The notes: a model not told the origin generated them from the sequence alone. A stretch of DNA of 64,000 nt from Raffaelea ambrosiae (GCA_002778195.1 PCDI01000006.1:1555950-1619949), one strand, 5' to 3'. Numbered from the stretch's first letter, positions 19,359 to 30,837 are shown. Translations and numbers: made by a program.

Positions 19359-22300
19359 ATGGGTAAGTCTGCTTTCTGTGTTCCCAGTTGTGCTCTCTTG
19401 TGTTTTTGTGTGTTTTTGTGTGCTCTTGTGCTCTTGTCTCTCCCGTTTTGCTCTCTCCTCTCTGCTGTCTCTCCCATCTGTCTCCTTCCGAGTTCCCTCC
19501 CAGCTGTTCTCCCAGCTGCCCTCTAGACTCGTCCTCTCCGTCTTGCCCTCTTTGAGTCTCCTCCGTCCCTCCACCGCGCGCAGCCTGCATGTGCATGCTT
19601 GCAACACCGTCTCTCCCCCGTCTGGCCCTTCCCATCCATCCATTCCCCCCTCCTCCGTTCTCTCGCTCCGTTACGCCCGCCCACCGTTTCATTTGTGCAT
19701 CCTCTCTGCCTTTCTTTTCGCTCTCTCGCTCTCCTTCTCCCTCGCCCCATCCTCTTCCCGTGCATCTCCCTCTTTCTTCGTCACCTCTCATTCTTTCTCT
19801 GCTTCCCGGCTGCCTCAAGTCTTCCTCGGACCTCCTTTTGTCTCACCATCGTCCTTGACTATCGTCTTTTGACCACCGTCTTTTGACCATCGTTACTCTC
19901 TGTGCCTCGATCGCCGTTATCATCAATTATCACCAGTCTCTCCTTTCTCTTGTGCGTCTTGACCCACGAGCTTGCTCTGCTGCGCTTTCTTTGCCTCTTC
20001 CTGTATTTCCGACCTTGGAAATTCCGTCCGTCTCTTTTCGTCGTCCTCACATCTTCCCGTCTCCTTGTTTTCCTGTCTCTCCGCCTCGATCTCGAGTCAG
20101 TCCCACTGCCTCTCCATTCACGTTCCTGCTCACTTTTGCCTCTTGCATGCCCCCCCCCCCGCCTCCCCTCTGTGCATCCTCCTCCTCCTTCGCCTCGTAC
20201 TATCACCAAGACGCATGCGGTTGCCTTGTTTGACGTGGTACCACTTGGGCATTTGCTTCCGTCTGCAGCCTAGCTGCCACCACTTTGCCGCATCTGTGCC
20301 CACAGTGGCCGTCCAGCTTCTGCTCCCTTTTTGGCCTGCATCTTTTCAGTCTCTCGTTTCCGTTGTCTCCCTGTGCTTGCTCTGCTCTGGGGTCCCCTTC
20401 TTCTGTATCAGCCAGTACATCTCCCCCTTTTGCGGCACCTGCTAGGATACATCCTCCCGCTTAGCTCGCATCTGCCATCCCCCCTTCACGCAAGTCCCGT
20501 CTTGCACTACCACCACCACCACCACCACTACTACCACCTCCTCCTCCTCGGCCACTACCACCGCCGCAGCCCTCCCTCGCCTCGGGAGCCGTTGGCGTCA
20601 TTCCCTGTTCCTCGCCCTACCTGATAGGCGTCCCTTCCGAGAAACATCCTATTCCTGTCACATTTCTGTCCCCTTTTCTGTTCTCTTCCAGTTCTCCTCT
20701 CCCAGTCCCTCTTCCTGTCGCTTCTCCTGCCCGCTTTGCGTCCTTTTTCCCTTCTCCTGCCTGTTTTCCTGGCTCTTTTTGCCCATTAAATACCCGCTTT
20801 CCCTTCATCCTTGTTTCTTCCTTCCATGATTCGCTTGGTTTTTTTTCTTTCAGTTTATCCCTTGCAAATCCCCCATTACTAACCAGCCTTACCCGCTTTG
20901 CAGCAGATTCAGGAGATACCTACCGTCCAGTAAGTCTTCCATCTATCATCCCAGCTTCGGCTACCAGCATCGGCATACCCGCGACCGCAACTTCGTCTTT
21001 GACACCCTACCTTTCCAAATCCATACGAGATTCAATGCTGTTGTGGGTCCGGCTCCGGAACTAGTGGCCGGCGCCGGACGTGTAGACGAGCTTTCGTGGT
21101 GTCGTGGTGTCGTGGTTTGGTTTCGGGTGGTTTCGCGGGCAGTCTTCACATGCCCAGGTGCACTAACTAACTGCTGCACTTGCCCCGTCCCCTTCCTGTC
21201 CTGCTTGTTCTCCTGGCTCTCCTCTCACGCTGCTCTGTGACCTCTTTGACCTCCGTCTCTCCTTACCTTTGTCTCCTTGCTGTCTCTCTCCTTGAGGGTC
21301 CCCCCCCCTTTACATGTGGAGTAGCTCGCAGCTTGCTCCCGAAGCTGGTCCTTGTTTTCACTAACACGTCATAGCGTGAACGTTCTCGCTCGCCTCGCCG
21401 TGGCAGATCGCGCAGTCCCGCTCGTGCACCTGGTAGCCATCGCCGCTCATATTCCCCTCGCAGCAACCGCTCTCGCAGCGCAGACTACCGTCGAGGCTCA
21501 AGAAGATCTCGATCTCCTATGGCTGGTCAAGCTCCTGCTTCTGGAGCACCCACTGGATCTTCATACGGAAGTGGCCCCGCTCCCCACCGCTCCCACGACG
21601 ACCGCCAGGCCGCAAGAGACCAGATGATGTCCAACATTCGGGAAACCTCTCAGCAGGACCGCCGTGTCTACGTCGGAAACCTCTCCTACGATGTCAAATG
21701 GCATCACCTCAAGGATTTTATGCGGCAGGGTTGGTCAATCTCGCATCGCTTCGGCGAGCAAGGGGGGGCGTTTTTGGAGAGAGAATTCGGGAATTTGTTG
21801 AAGCTGACTTGGTTTTGTTTTGGATGATTAGCCGGAGAAGTCATCTTTGCGGATGTCCTGTTGCTCCCCAATGGAATGTCTAAGGTGGGCGACTATGCGT
21901 TGTAGCCTCGGTTGGCTACTTCCTTTCTTTACTATTGTTTCCCTCCCTTGTTCATTGTCTCTCTCGCCGCCTGGCTCTATTCTCTTTACCTTTCCCTTTT
22001 CCCCTTTTGGCACAGCGTTTTGTTTTGATGGGGATTGTTGGATTGACGGGTTGGAACCTTGTTCCTGGGTGATTGTAGGGATGCGGGTAAGTCTCTAACC
22101 TTCCTTTTACTTTTGTTTTCTATTCTCCTCTTGCGTCCCCAGCCCGCTAACCATCTGTAACAACAGTATTGTGGAATATGCGACGCGGGAGCAAGCCCAG
22201 AACGCCGTTGCTACTCTTAGCAACCAGAACCTGATGGGCCGTCTGGTCTACGTGCGCGAGGTATGTCTGCTTTGTCTCCTCCAGTGGTTGGTGCTCCACA

Positions 22301-23557
22301 GCCAGCCCAGAAAACAGCCGACTATCTGCCCTTGAAATCGCAGTGTTGACCTTTGTCTTCTTTGTAGGACCGTGAGGCTGAGCCTCGTTTCAACCAATCG
22401 TCCTCCCGCGGAAACTACGGTGGCGGCCCTCCGGGCTATGGCGCCATGGGTGGTGGCTTCAATCCCGGCATTGGCGGTGCAAGCAGACAAATCTATGTCG
22501 CTAATGTTTGTCCCCCCCCTCTTATATCTTCCCAACTCTTTGTCCCTCGACATACAGTGCTGACTCCCCCCCCCCCCAGTTGCCATACACTGTCGGCTGG
22601 CAAGACCTCAAAGACCTCTTTAGACAGGCTGGTGAGCATAAACCACACTACCCGTGAATTTGAGTTGTGATCATTGCGGAATTGATGTAGTAACAACTCC
22701 TTTCTTCTCATATTAGCCCGTTCGGCAGGTGTCGCCCGCGCCGACATCAATGTTGGCGCTGATGGCCGGTCCAAGGGCTCTGGCATTGTTGTCTTCGAGA
22801 GCCCCGATGATGCCCGTAACGCAATCCAGCAGTTCAATGGCTATGATTGGCAAGGCCGTATCCTCGAAGTTCGGGAAGACCGCTTTGCCGGCTCTGGTGG
22901 TTACGGTGGCCGCGGAGGTTTTGGTGGCCGCGGAGGCTTCGGTGGTGGTTATGGCCGCGGAGGCTTTGGTGGCCGTGGTGGTTTCGGCGGTGGCTTCGGC
23001 GGTCGTGGTGGCTACGGTGGTGGTGGTGGCGGTGGCGGCGGCGGCGGCGGCGGCGGCTTCGATGCCGGTGCCCCCACTGGGCCTGCCCCTGCGCCCAACC
23101 CATTCACTGATTATGCAGCATCGGGAACTGAGCGCAGCGAGATCATTTTTGTGCGCAACGTGAGTCAACTCTCTCCAGCAGTCGAATAGCCTTTGACACT
23201 CCCTGGTCTCTACCCGCCCTCATTTCCGTACTTGTAACACTGCTGACATATCTCTCTCCCAACCTACAGCTGCCGTGGTCAACGAGCAACGAAGATCTGG
23301 TTGAGCTCTTCACCACCATTGGTAAAGTGGAACAGGCCGAAATTCAGTATGAGCCGAGCGGCCGCTCCCGCGGATCTGGTGTCGTCCGGTTCGATTCCGC
23401 CGAGACTGCCGAGACCGCTATTGCCAAATTCCAGGGCTACCAATATGGCGGACGTCCGCTTGGTCTCAACTTCGTGAAGTACCTCACACCTGGAATCACC
23501 AGCGATGCTATGGAGACCGACACTCATGGTGGCCTGACTCAGGACCAGATAATGTGA
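19359..23557 (+). CDS. Three-RRM SR-like RNA-binding protein (Gbp2/Hrb1 type), ten exons
   Basis: Exons are 19359-19362, 20904-20929, 21375-21729, 21832-21884, 22079-22086, 22167-22260, 22368-22505, 22580-22631, 22717-23159 and 23270-23557 (486 aa). The joined start reads MADSGDTYRPRERSRSPRRG. An RS-rich N-terminus is followed by RRM1 (RNP2 RVYVGNLSYD, RNP1 KGCGIVEY), RRM2 (IYVANLPYT, KGSGIVVF), a Gly/Arg/Tyr-rich linker with a long Gly run, and RRM3 (IIFVRNLPW, RGSGVVRF) with the C-terminal QDQIM. In yeast, Gbp2/Hrb1 are shuttling SR-like factors that load on mRNA with THO/TREX and act in nuclear mRNA quality control. That role is inferred here. Exon 1 supplies only ATGG, and exon 5 is 8 nt and completes RNP1 of RRM1. 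The RRM exons are certain. The first two exons are inferred from phase and splice sites. Confidence 0.88.
19363..20903 (+). other. Unusually long CT-rich first intron of the RRM gene
   Basis: GTAAGT lies directly after ATGG and TTTGCAG before the CAGATTC exon. The inferred 1541-bp intron is about ten times longer than others here and pyrimidine-rich throughout. Open frames inside it are CT-repeat artefacts. Confidence 0.7.
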
Positions 23558-25154
23558 TGTGTCGTCGGATGGCTAACCCACTGCGTCCTGGACCCAGGGG
23601 GCACTGAGGCTGCCTCGAGCTGCGATCAAGGCTGCCCGCTTTTGCTTTTGCTTTGTTTATGTCTTTGCTTTTTATTCACGACTTGTTGCTGCCTGCAACT
23701 TTCTGCTCCGGGCATGTCTTCGATTTTTTTGGATGTCCATCTCACAGTAGTCGAGCCAGGAAGACAAGAAGGGTGGAAAGAAAAGAGGAGGACTACCTAA
23801 ATCTTCGCCCGAGGGTTTTCTGTTGACGACCGAACGTCGGTGCCGCATAACGGTGTTCTAATAAGCGCGTTTAGGGGTTGAGGGGAGTTGAACTACCGTC
23901 AGTCGTTCCGTGTGGTGCATTTCGACATCTGCATAGGCTATCTCGTTGATGGATGGGGCACAAAAGTTTAGTCGTTTGTCTTTGGTTTTCTTTGCGTGTT
24001 TCGCTTCGTTCCTGCTTTATCCTTGCCCTTTCCTGGACTTTTTTTCTCTTATTTCGTCGTCTTTTTTCCCCTCTATTTTCCAACCTAGTTCTTATTCCTG
24101 CCCCCCCCCCCCGCCTCGCAATCTCTTCTCAAGACTTGGCTCTGCCAACAGAAATTGAGGACCGGCAGGTTTTTGTCTATCTAGAACACTTTTTTTCAAG
24201 AATGGGATCTGGTTCTCTGAAGAGGGTCGGCAATTGGCATCTGGTAGTTGGTAGCTGGTATATGGCATCTGGAATGTGGTATCCGGTATTTGGATCGTTA
24301 TCTTGAAGGTTAGGCGAAGAGCGCTTGGCAAGCCTGAGCGTGGGCTTGGTGAGACATCTTTAACCGGTAGGTTTGGACACTTTCCACAACTGTGATGGAT
24401 GGAACCAGTGTGTATGGTGCGTGGATGCGCCACGTCGGGAGAGAGCATCTTCGTTCATCCGCTTGAGGTAAGTCTGCAACTTTCTGGAAGTCCCCTTCGT
24501 AGGAGCTGCTGCTGGTGGAGTGCTGTAGACGATGTTTAGACCGAAAAGGCTACTCGCGATGCCAGGATGGCAAAGGGCAAAAGCTAGGGTGGCTACACAG
24601 CATGGCTTGGTACCCCAACGAGTAAATTCATAGAGGCCACTGTGGGACATCTTTCGAGGAAGATGTGCTTGGCAGTCGACGATAGTCTGGCAACTACTAT
24701 TCCTCAGTTTGCCAATAATATACGAAAATTTGGCTATGAATAACTGTGCATTGCTGTGTGGAATGACAACTCCAGATCATTCTTGGAGTTTTCGTGTAGG
24801 ACTCGAGAACATTCGTGTTGTTTCGTGCTACTTGTGGATGACCCTCTTGGAGTCTCCTAGCAAGCACGTGGCCGTCTGGTGCAGTAGCTAGTGCAGGGTA
24901 TATGTACAATCAATGACGGCTGTGAGGCGGGTAAGGGCATATAGCAATGGCTATTCGAGAGAAGCAAGATATCTTTGCTGATGTTGCCCCCAATTTCACC
25001 AGCTTTTCTGCCACGTGACGGCCGACCTCTAAAGTGGACAGACTCCCTCCACCCATGGAATTTCAGATTCCTCCTATTGGAGTCTTCTGCTCCCTCTCTT
25101 TCGTCCCTCTGTTTTTTTCCCTCTCGCTCATTCTCATATTCAACCTCGGCTGTA
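23558..25154. other. Convergent intergenic spacer
   Basis: This 1.6-kb region lies between the 3' ends of the RRM gene and SRP14. A run of C lies near 24100, and a loose TGGTAGNTGGTA/TGGCATCTGG-like repeat lies at about 24235-24300. I recognise no gene. Confidence 0.65.
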
Positions 25155-25670
25155 TTATGACGCGGAAGCTGTAGCGGCCTTCTTCTTCCGTGCCTTGGCC
25201 TTCTTCTTGCTCTTATCGCGTGGCTTCAGCAACGTCATCCCAGCCTTGCACGTCTCAGCATATCGCACATAAAAATCCCCCAGCGCAGCGGGATCAACGG
25301 TTGTGGACAGCTTGATCTTGTCTTTGCGCAGCTTCTTGGATTTGCCATTCGTCGCGCGGATGATGAGCGGCTGCGGTGCCTCGTCTTCGCCGGCGCTTGG
25401 CACACCTTTCTCGCCTTGGGCCACTACACAGGAGTGAGAAAGTGGTTAGCCTCGAGCAAACATAAGAACATCCATTTCCTCTTTTCTTCCCCGGAGTAGA
25501 GGCGTGCGTACATCTTCTTTGGCTCAGATATATGGCGCCATGTTCTTTTCCTTTTTGTGCGGAGAAGAGCTCCGCAAGTCGCGAGAAGAACTGAGGGAAA
25601 GTAGGTTAGACAGGGTTCGTAGTATGCAGCCGTAGGTACCACTAACCTCGTCGTTGCTAAGGTGTCCCAT
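25155..25670 (-). CDS. srp14: SRP14, signal recognition particle 14-kDa subunit
   Basis: Three exons, 25670-25647, 25590-25512 and 25423-25155, with introns of 56 and 88 bp, give 123 aa. The joined N-terminus MGHLSNDE-FFSRLAELFSAQK and GAIYLSQRR match the SRP14 fold. They are followed by PLIIRATNGKSKKLRKDKIKLST and DFYVRYAETCKAGMTLLKPRDKSKKK, then a Lys-rich tail that contacts SRP RNA. SRP14 forms the Alu-domain part of SRP, which slows elongation while ribosomes are delivered to the ER. Length and basic C-terminus agree with fungal homologues. Donors are GTTAGT and GTACGC, both acceptable for fungi. The gene shares a 395-bp divergent promoter with the Sgd1 gene. Confidence 0.92.
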
Positions 25671-26065
25671 GGTCGTGTCTTCCAAGCAGACAAAAGGTGC
25701 TTGGTCAACGCAAATGGCAAAGCTGTCGTTTGTGTCTAGGCGCGAAAATGGCCCCGCGATAATAGCCAATCCGCAAGAAAAGCCCACCAAAAAAATAGCG
25801 CTTAGTCATTTTCTCAAGCTACCAAACTTCCCCAGATTTTTTTGTCACTTCTTTTTTTTTTTTTTTTTTATAGACTTCTCTGTTTAAGTGGTTTTTTCCC
25901 ATATATTTCTTCATAACCACATGCCAAAACGATTTCACCCAAAAGCTTGTTTCTCAGCTGCAAACCTTCGACAGTGATGTTTTTTCGAATCGTTCTTCTT
26001 TGGTCTTGGCTAGCATGAACGCTTGACACACAACGCGAGCGACCACACAATAGACATCGGCCAAC
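25671..26065. promoter_or_regulatory. Divergent promoter between SRP14 and Sgd1 genes
   Basis: This 395-bp spacer separates opposite start codons and includes a poly-T run at about 25850-25870. No specific factor site is assigned. Confidence 0.6.
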
Positions 26066-28033
26066 ATGACGCCTCGCAGGAGGAATAATGGCCCGGTACT
26101 TTCTGAAGGGTTCCTAAAGAGGCTTGGCATCGAGTCTGGCAATGGCCAAGGCGGTGGGCAAAGAAACGGAAGGAGACCCGGACCTCAGAATCGCAAAGAG
26201 CAGAGAAAGATGGCCAGAACCAACAAACGGCTTCAGAGAAATGGGGCACCGCAGACGCAGTTCAAGGCCCGGCCTGGACAGCAGCGCCCAGGTCAGCAGC
26301 GAGCCGGTCACCAACGTCCTGGCCAGCAACACATTTCCCAGCAACGCCCAGCTGCACAACGCCCCAGTTCTCCCACTCAGAAGCCAAATGCAAACGACAG
26401 CGCCAATGCAAAGAGCAGCCAGACGCAACAGACGCGGCGGCCCACCAAGAAGGACGACAGTGAGGATGAGGACGAGGATGCGTTTGATGGCTTCAGCTCG
26501 TCCGAGGATGAGGATGAGGATGAGGATGAGGACAAGAGCAGTGATGAAAGTGCTGATGAGAAACGATCTTCCTCCAAACCTGTATCAAAGCGCGATCGTG
26601 ATAGGCTTGAACAGGACGATGCTGAGATTGCAGAACTGGAGAGAAAGCTCGGCATCAAGGGACGCAAAACCCTGCCGAAAGCATTCCACGACGACGGACT
26701 GGGCGACCTTCTCGGCGAGGACGAAGAAGGGGAGGACGACAGCGAGGACGATGAGGATGGGGGTGCCAACACTTCCGGCAAGAAGAAACTCAGCGCCGAG
26801 GATGAAGAATGGCTGCGGGCGAAGCGCAGAAAGGCTGCATCTTCGGGGGGTCGGTTTGTTGGCTCGAGAGCGGCTGAGCTCAAGCATGGAGTTGAGGACG
26901 AGAGTGACGGTGATGAGGGCGGGGAAGACGACAGCGATGAAAATGGCGACTTCAGTGACTCGGGTGAAGAAGACGACGACGACGACGATGACTCGGGCGG
27001 CTCTGATGAACCTACACCACCACCACCACCACCAAAGCGAAAGCGCGAGAACCCATATGTGGCGCCCGTGTCTGCCTCGTCGGCACAGAAGTACGTCCCG
27101 CCTGCTCGGCGGAAGGCGCTGGAAAGCTCGGGTGCAGAGTCGGAGGAGGTTCTCCGGGTGCGCAAGCAGGCCAACCGCCTGATCGCACGACTGTCGGATT
27201 CCAACATGCTCACCATCCTGGTCGACATCGAGAAGATGTACCTGGAGAATCCGCGCAAGTATGTGACGGACGCGGTCGTCGACAAGTTGCTCGAGCAGAT
27301 CATTGTCGAGGGCGTGCTCTCTACGAGCGTCATCCTGCTGATCGCCGCCTTTGCCACGGCCGTCTACCGGATCAAGGGTTCAGACTTTGGCGCCCACTTC
27401 ATCCAGCGGACGGTGGCTCTGTTTGACGAGCGCTACGAGCACGACCGAGAGCAGCAGTCACAGGAAGGAGGCGCGCAGAGTACGCAGGGCCGCTCGTGGG
27501 CGCCATCGTCCAAGGCGGCAGCGCACCTGCTCTCGCTCATGGCGGAGCTCTACAATTTTGGCATGATCGGCCCCAAGCTGATCTACGACTACATGCGTCT
27601 GTTGCTGGAGGACTTCAACGAGACCAACACGGAGCTCCTGCTGCGGGTGGTGGACACCAGCGGGCAGTTCCTGCGCAAGGACGACCCGCACACGCTCAAG
27701 ACGCTGGTGCAATCGGCGGAGGCGCGGGCCAACGCGAACAAGAACCTGCCGGTGCGGTCGCAGCACATGATGCAGCAGATCAAAGACCTACAGAAGCGCG
27801 GCGGCAAGAAGAAGCGGCGCGACGCCGGCGGCGCCCGGATTGAGCATGCGGTCAGGCTCAAGAAGATGCTGGGCCGGCTGTCGTCGACGCTCAAGGTGGA
27901 GGCTGCGGGCACGCTCAACATCAGCCTGGCGGATGTGAAACAGTCGGAGTCGAGTGGCAAGTGGTGGCTGGTGGGAGCGCGCTGGGCAGGCCCTGGAGGT
28001 GCCGGAGCCGCATCAGGTGGTGCGGGAAGGTGA
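26066..28033 (+). CDS. Sgd1/NOM1-type nucleolar MIF4G protein lacking the MA3 domain
   Basis: Single exon, 655 aa. The N-terminus has the family-typical RRR-x-x-GP...FLKRLGI pattern, then basic and Gln/Pro-rich segments and three acidic clusters (residues about 130-175, 215-235 and 275-320). It continues through YVPPARRKALE and a MIF4G domain from about residue 365 (VRKQANRLIARLSDSNMLTILVDIEKMY) to about 600. The conserved linker after MIF4G, LNISLADVKQSESSGKWWLVGA, is present. The protein then ends after about 18 Gly/Ala-rich residues. Sgd1/NOM1 proteins normally continue with an MA3 domain of roughly 120 residues or more, and no MA3-like segment appears in any forward frame down to the next gene. 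Homologues act in small-subunit ribosome biogenesis. The family call is firm. The C-terminus is truncated, rearranged or mis-assembled. Confidence 0.88.
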   Translation: MTPRRRNNGPVLSEGFLKRLGIESGNGQGGGQRNGRRPGPQNRKEQRKMARTNKRLQRNGAPQTQFKARPGQQRPGQQRAGHQRPGQQHISQQRPAAQRPSSPTQKPNANDSANAKSSQTQQTRRPTKKDDSEDEDEDAFDGFSSSEDEDEDEDEDKSSDESADEKRSSSKPVSKRDRDRLEQDDAEIAELERKLGIKGRKTLPKAFHDDGLGDLLGEDEEGEDDSEDDEDGGANTSGKKKLSAEDEEWLRAKRRKAASSGGRFVGSRAAELKHGVEDESDGDEGGEDDSDENGDFSDSGEEDDDDDDDSGGSDEPTPPPPPPKRKRENPYVAPVSASSAQKYVPPARRKALESSGAESEEVLRVRKQANRLIARLSDSNMLTILVDIEKMYLENPRKYVTDAVVDKLLEQIIVEGVLSTSVILLIAAFATAVYRIKGSDFGAHFIQRTVALFDERYEHDREQQSQEGGAQSTQGRSWAPSSKAAAHLLSLMAELYNFGMIGPKLIYDYMRLLLEDFNETNTELLLRVVDTSGQFLRKDDPHTLKTLVQSAEARANANKNLPVRSQHMMQQIKDLQKRGGKKKRRDAGGARIEHAVRLKKMLGRLSSTLKVEAAGTLNISLADVKQSESSGKWWLVGARWAGPGGAGAASGGAGR

Positions 28034-28951
28034 GCCCAGAAGGAGCTCGGAACAGCGATGCCGCGAAATACGGCAAAGTACAGCAGGGCCAGAACACCCG
28101 GGGGACGCCCGACAGCACCGCAAAGTACAGCAAAGTAGACAAAGGTGCGGAGGAACACATATCCATGTCACGCCAGGTTACAGGGAGATATCATGACAAA
28201 AGGCATGATTGGAAAATGGGGACAAAATCGATCCGCCGGGGAGCAAGGGGCCAATCCAGGGTGTCCGGGAGTGGACGTCGAGCTGCCAGAGCAGCCAGAA
28301 CTGCCAGGACTGTCAGAAGCATCGACACGGCCCGGGAGAGCATTAGAGCAGCCCAGAGGTCCCAGACACGCTCCGGTCGAGCCATAGCAATAGAAAACAG
28401 AAGGATTGCCGCTTTGGGGTGGTCGTGAAACCCGACAGGCGTTCGTGCTATTATTATTCCCGTGACCGTAACCGTTGGGGAGTTCGGAAACGTGATTTTT
28501 TTGTGGCGGCCTCACATCTCAGGCACCGAAACAGAGCTTGCGGCAAAAAAGAACAACAAAGCACCGACATTGGCCAGCGCGAATTAAATAAAATGCAAAT
28601 AAAATAGGTAAATAAAGCAAGGGAGCTTTGCCTCCAGAGGGGGGGAAAAGAGCGTTAGTACGGTGTAACTAGTTATCTGACAAAATAGCTCTCTCTGAAT
28701 TGTTAGCCGATTCCCCCGAGAGCTCCCGCAGAAAAGATTCGCCCTCTACCCAAACGTGTGAGGTATATCGTCCACCCGCTTTTCACCAGCAACGACGAAA
28801 GGGCCATTCGCGTCAATCGCTTTGCAGACACGCACGCACAAGACACGCCTCTCTTTCTTGTTTCTGTCTTGACTCCCCCCTTTTTTTTTCCTTTTGTTCC
28901 TCTTTTCCTCTTTTTTTTCTTCCGCAGCTCCTCGTCCCCCTATTTTCGACC
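28034..28951. other. Intergenic spacer downstream of truncated Sgd1 gene
   Basis: I see no MA3-coding remnant or other gene here. It contains GCAAAGTACAGCA-type near-repeats at about 28065-28140, a TAACTAGTTA palindrome at 28666-28675, and CT-rich sequence before the DLD start codon. Confidence 0.6.
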
Positions 28952-30837
28952 ATGTTGTCTTCTCGCTTAATATCACGGACTGCTGTCCGCTCAGCATTCC
29001 GGAAACAGTCTCCGTGAGTGTGGCCAACTCGGCAGGGCCTGGCCCAGGCATTGGCGGCTCCTATTGATTGCTAACCTTTCTTCTTTTTTCGTGTCTTTGT
29101 CTGCAGCTTCCCGATCATCGCTGCCTCGCCCTCGCCGCTTGCACGATGGAGCAGCCGCCGCGGCTTCGCGACCGAGTCTTCGGAGGAGAAGGACCTGATC
29201 ATCATCGGCGGTGGCGTGGCTGGATACGTGGCGGCCATCAAGGCCGGCCAGGAGGGCTTCAAGGTGGCCTGCGTTGAGAAGCGCGGCGCGCTGGGCGGCA
29301 CCTGCCTGAACGTGGGCTGCATCCCGTCCAAGTCGCTGCTCAACAACTCGCACCTGTACCACCAGATCCTGCACGACACCAAGAACCGCGGCATCGAGGT
29401 CGGCGACGTCCAGCTCAACCTGGGCAACCTGATGAAGGCCAAGGAGACGTCGGTGACGGGCCTGACCAAGGGCATTGAGTTCCTGTTCAAGAAGAACGGC
29501 GTCGAGTACGTCAAGGGCACCGGCTCATTTGTCGACGACCACACCATCAACGTCGCCCTCAACGACGGCGGCGAGACCAGCCTGGTGGGCAAGAACATCC
29601 TGATCGCCACCGGCAGCGAGTCGACGCCGTTCCCGGGCCTCGAGATCGACGAGCAGCGCGTCGTCACCAGCACGGGCGCGCTCTCGCTGGAGAAGGTGCC
29701 CGAGTCGATGGTGGTGATCGGCGGCGGCATCATCGGCCTGGAGATGGGCTCGGTGTGGTCGCGCCTGGGTGCCAAGGTCACGGTGGTGGAGTTCCTGGGC
29801 CAGATCGGCGGCCCCGGCATGGACACGGAGGTGGCCAAGTCGGCGCAGAAGCTGCTGAAGAAGCAGGGCATCGACTTTAAGCTCAACACCAAGGTGATCA
29901 GCGGCGACACCACCGGCGACAAGGTCAAGCTGGAAATTGACGCTGCCAAGGGCGGCAAGCCTGAGAGTGTGAGTGTTTGGCGTGTTGGGTAGTTTTACTT
30001 TGTGTTTGCCTTACGTCCTTGATCATGGTGTTTTTTTGGGGTGTTTTTCTGTGTTTTTTTCGTCCTGTTTCTCCTTCTTTCCCTTCTTCTCATCTCTACT
30101 TCTTGCGTTCTTTCTGCTTTCCGCTTTTTATGTCCTTTATCCCCCCCCTTTTTTTTTTCTTTTGCTGTCTTTTGATGATCTCTCTGTTCTTCGCCAGCTG
30201 ACAAACTACCCTCCCGCAGATTGAAGGTGACGTCGTCCTTGTTGCCATCGGCCGCCGGCCGTACACGGCCGGCCTCGGCCTTGAGAACATCGACCTGGAC
30301 GTGGACGAGCGCGGCCGCGTTGTGATTGACTCGGAATACCGCACCAAGATCCCGCACATCCGCTGCGTGGGCGATGTGACGTTCGGCCCCATGCTGGCTC
30401 ACAAGGCCGAGGAGGAGGCTGTGGCGGTGGTGGAGTATCTGAAGAAGGGCTACGGCCACGTAAACTACGGCTGCATCCCGTCGGTGATGTACACGCACCC
30501 CGAGGTGGCCTGGGTGGGCCAGACGGAGCAGGACCTCAAGAAGAACAACATCAACTACAAGGTCGGCACGTTCCCGTTCAGCGCCAACTCGCGCGCCAAG
30601 ACCAACCTGGACACGGAAGGCATGGTCAAGATTCTGGCGGATGCCGAGACGGACCGTCTGCTGGGCGTGCACATCATCGGCCCCAACGCGGGCGAGATGA
30701 TTGCTGAGGGCACGCTGGCGCTGGAGTACGGCGCGTCGAGCGAGGACATTGCGCGCACATGCCACGCTCACCCGACCCTGTCGGAAGCATTCAAGGAGGC
30801 CGCCATGGCGACGTACTCCCGTGCCATCCACTTCTAA
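28952..30837 (+). CDS. lpd1: Dihydrolipoamide dehydrogenase, mitochondrial (E3)
   Basis: Three exons, 28952-29013, 29107-29968 and 30220-30837, with introns of 93 and 251 bp, give 513 aa. E3 is the FAD flavoenzyme that reoxidises dihydrolipoamide with NAD+ in pyruvate, 2-oxoglutarate and branched-chain dehydrogenases and glycine cleavage. The presequence MLSSRLISRTAVRSAFRKQS ends in the RGFATE cleavage context. An FAD Rossmann motif (IIIGGGVAGYVAA) and the redox-active disulphide GGTCLNVGCIPSK (C87/C92) follow. The NAD-binding motif is VIGGGIIGLEMGSVW, then GRRPYT and GDVTFGPMLAHKAEEE. The C-terminal interface has HAHPTLSEAF with the catalytic His492/Glu497 pair. All catalytic residues are present and the length is normal. 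Confidence 0.97.

Noticed and set aside
19363..20903. Several 70-325 codon frames inside the first intron of the RRM gene
   Set aside because: They are Ser/Pro/Leu artefacts of CT-rich DNA on both strands. The region is bounded by good splice sites that join the RRM protein N-terminus.
26377..27357. 326-codon frame antisense to Sgd1
   Set aside because: It is a Ser-rich shadow of acidic repeats and codes for nothing recognisable.
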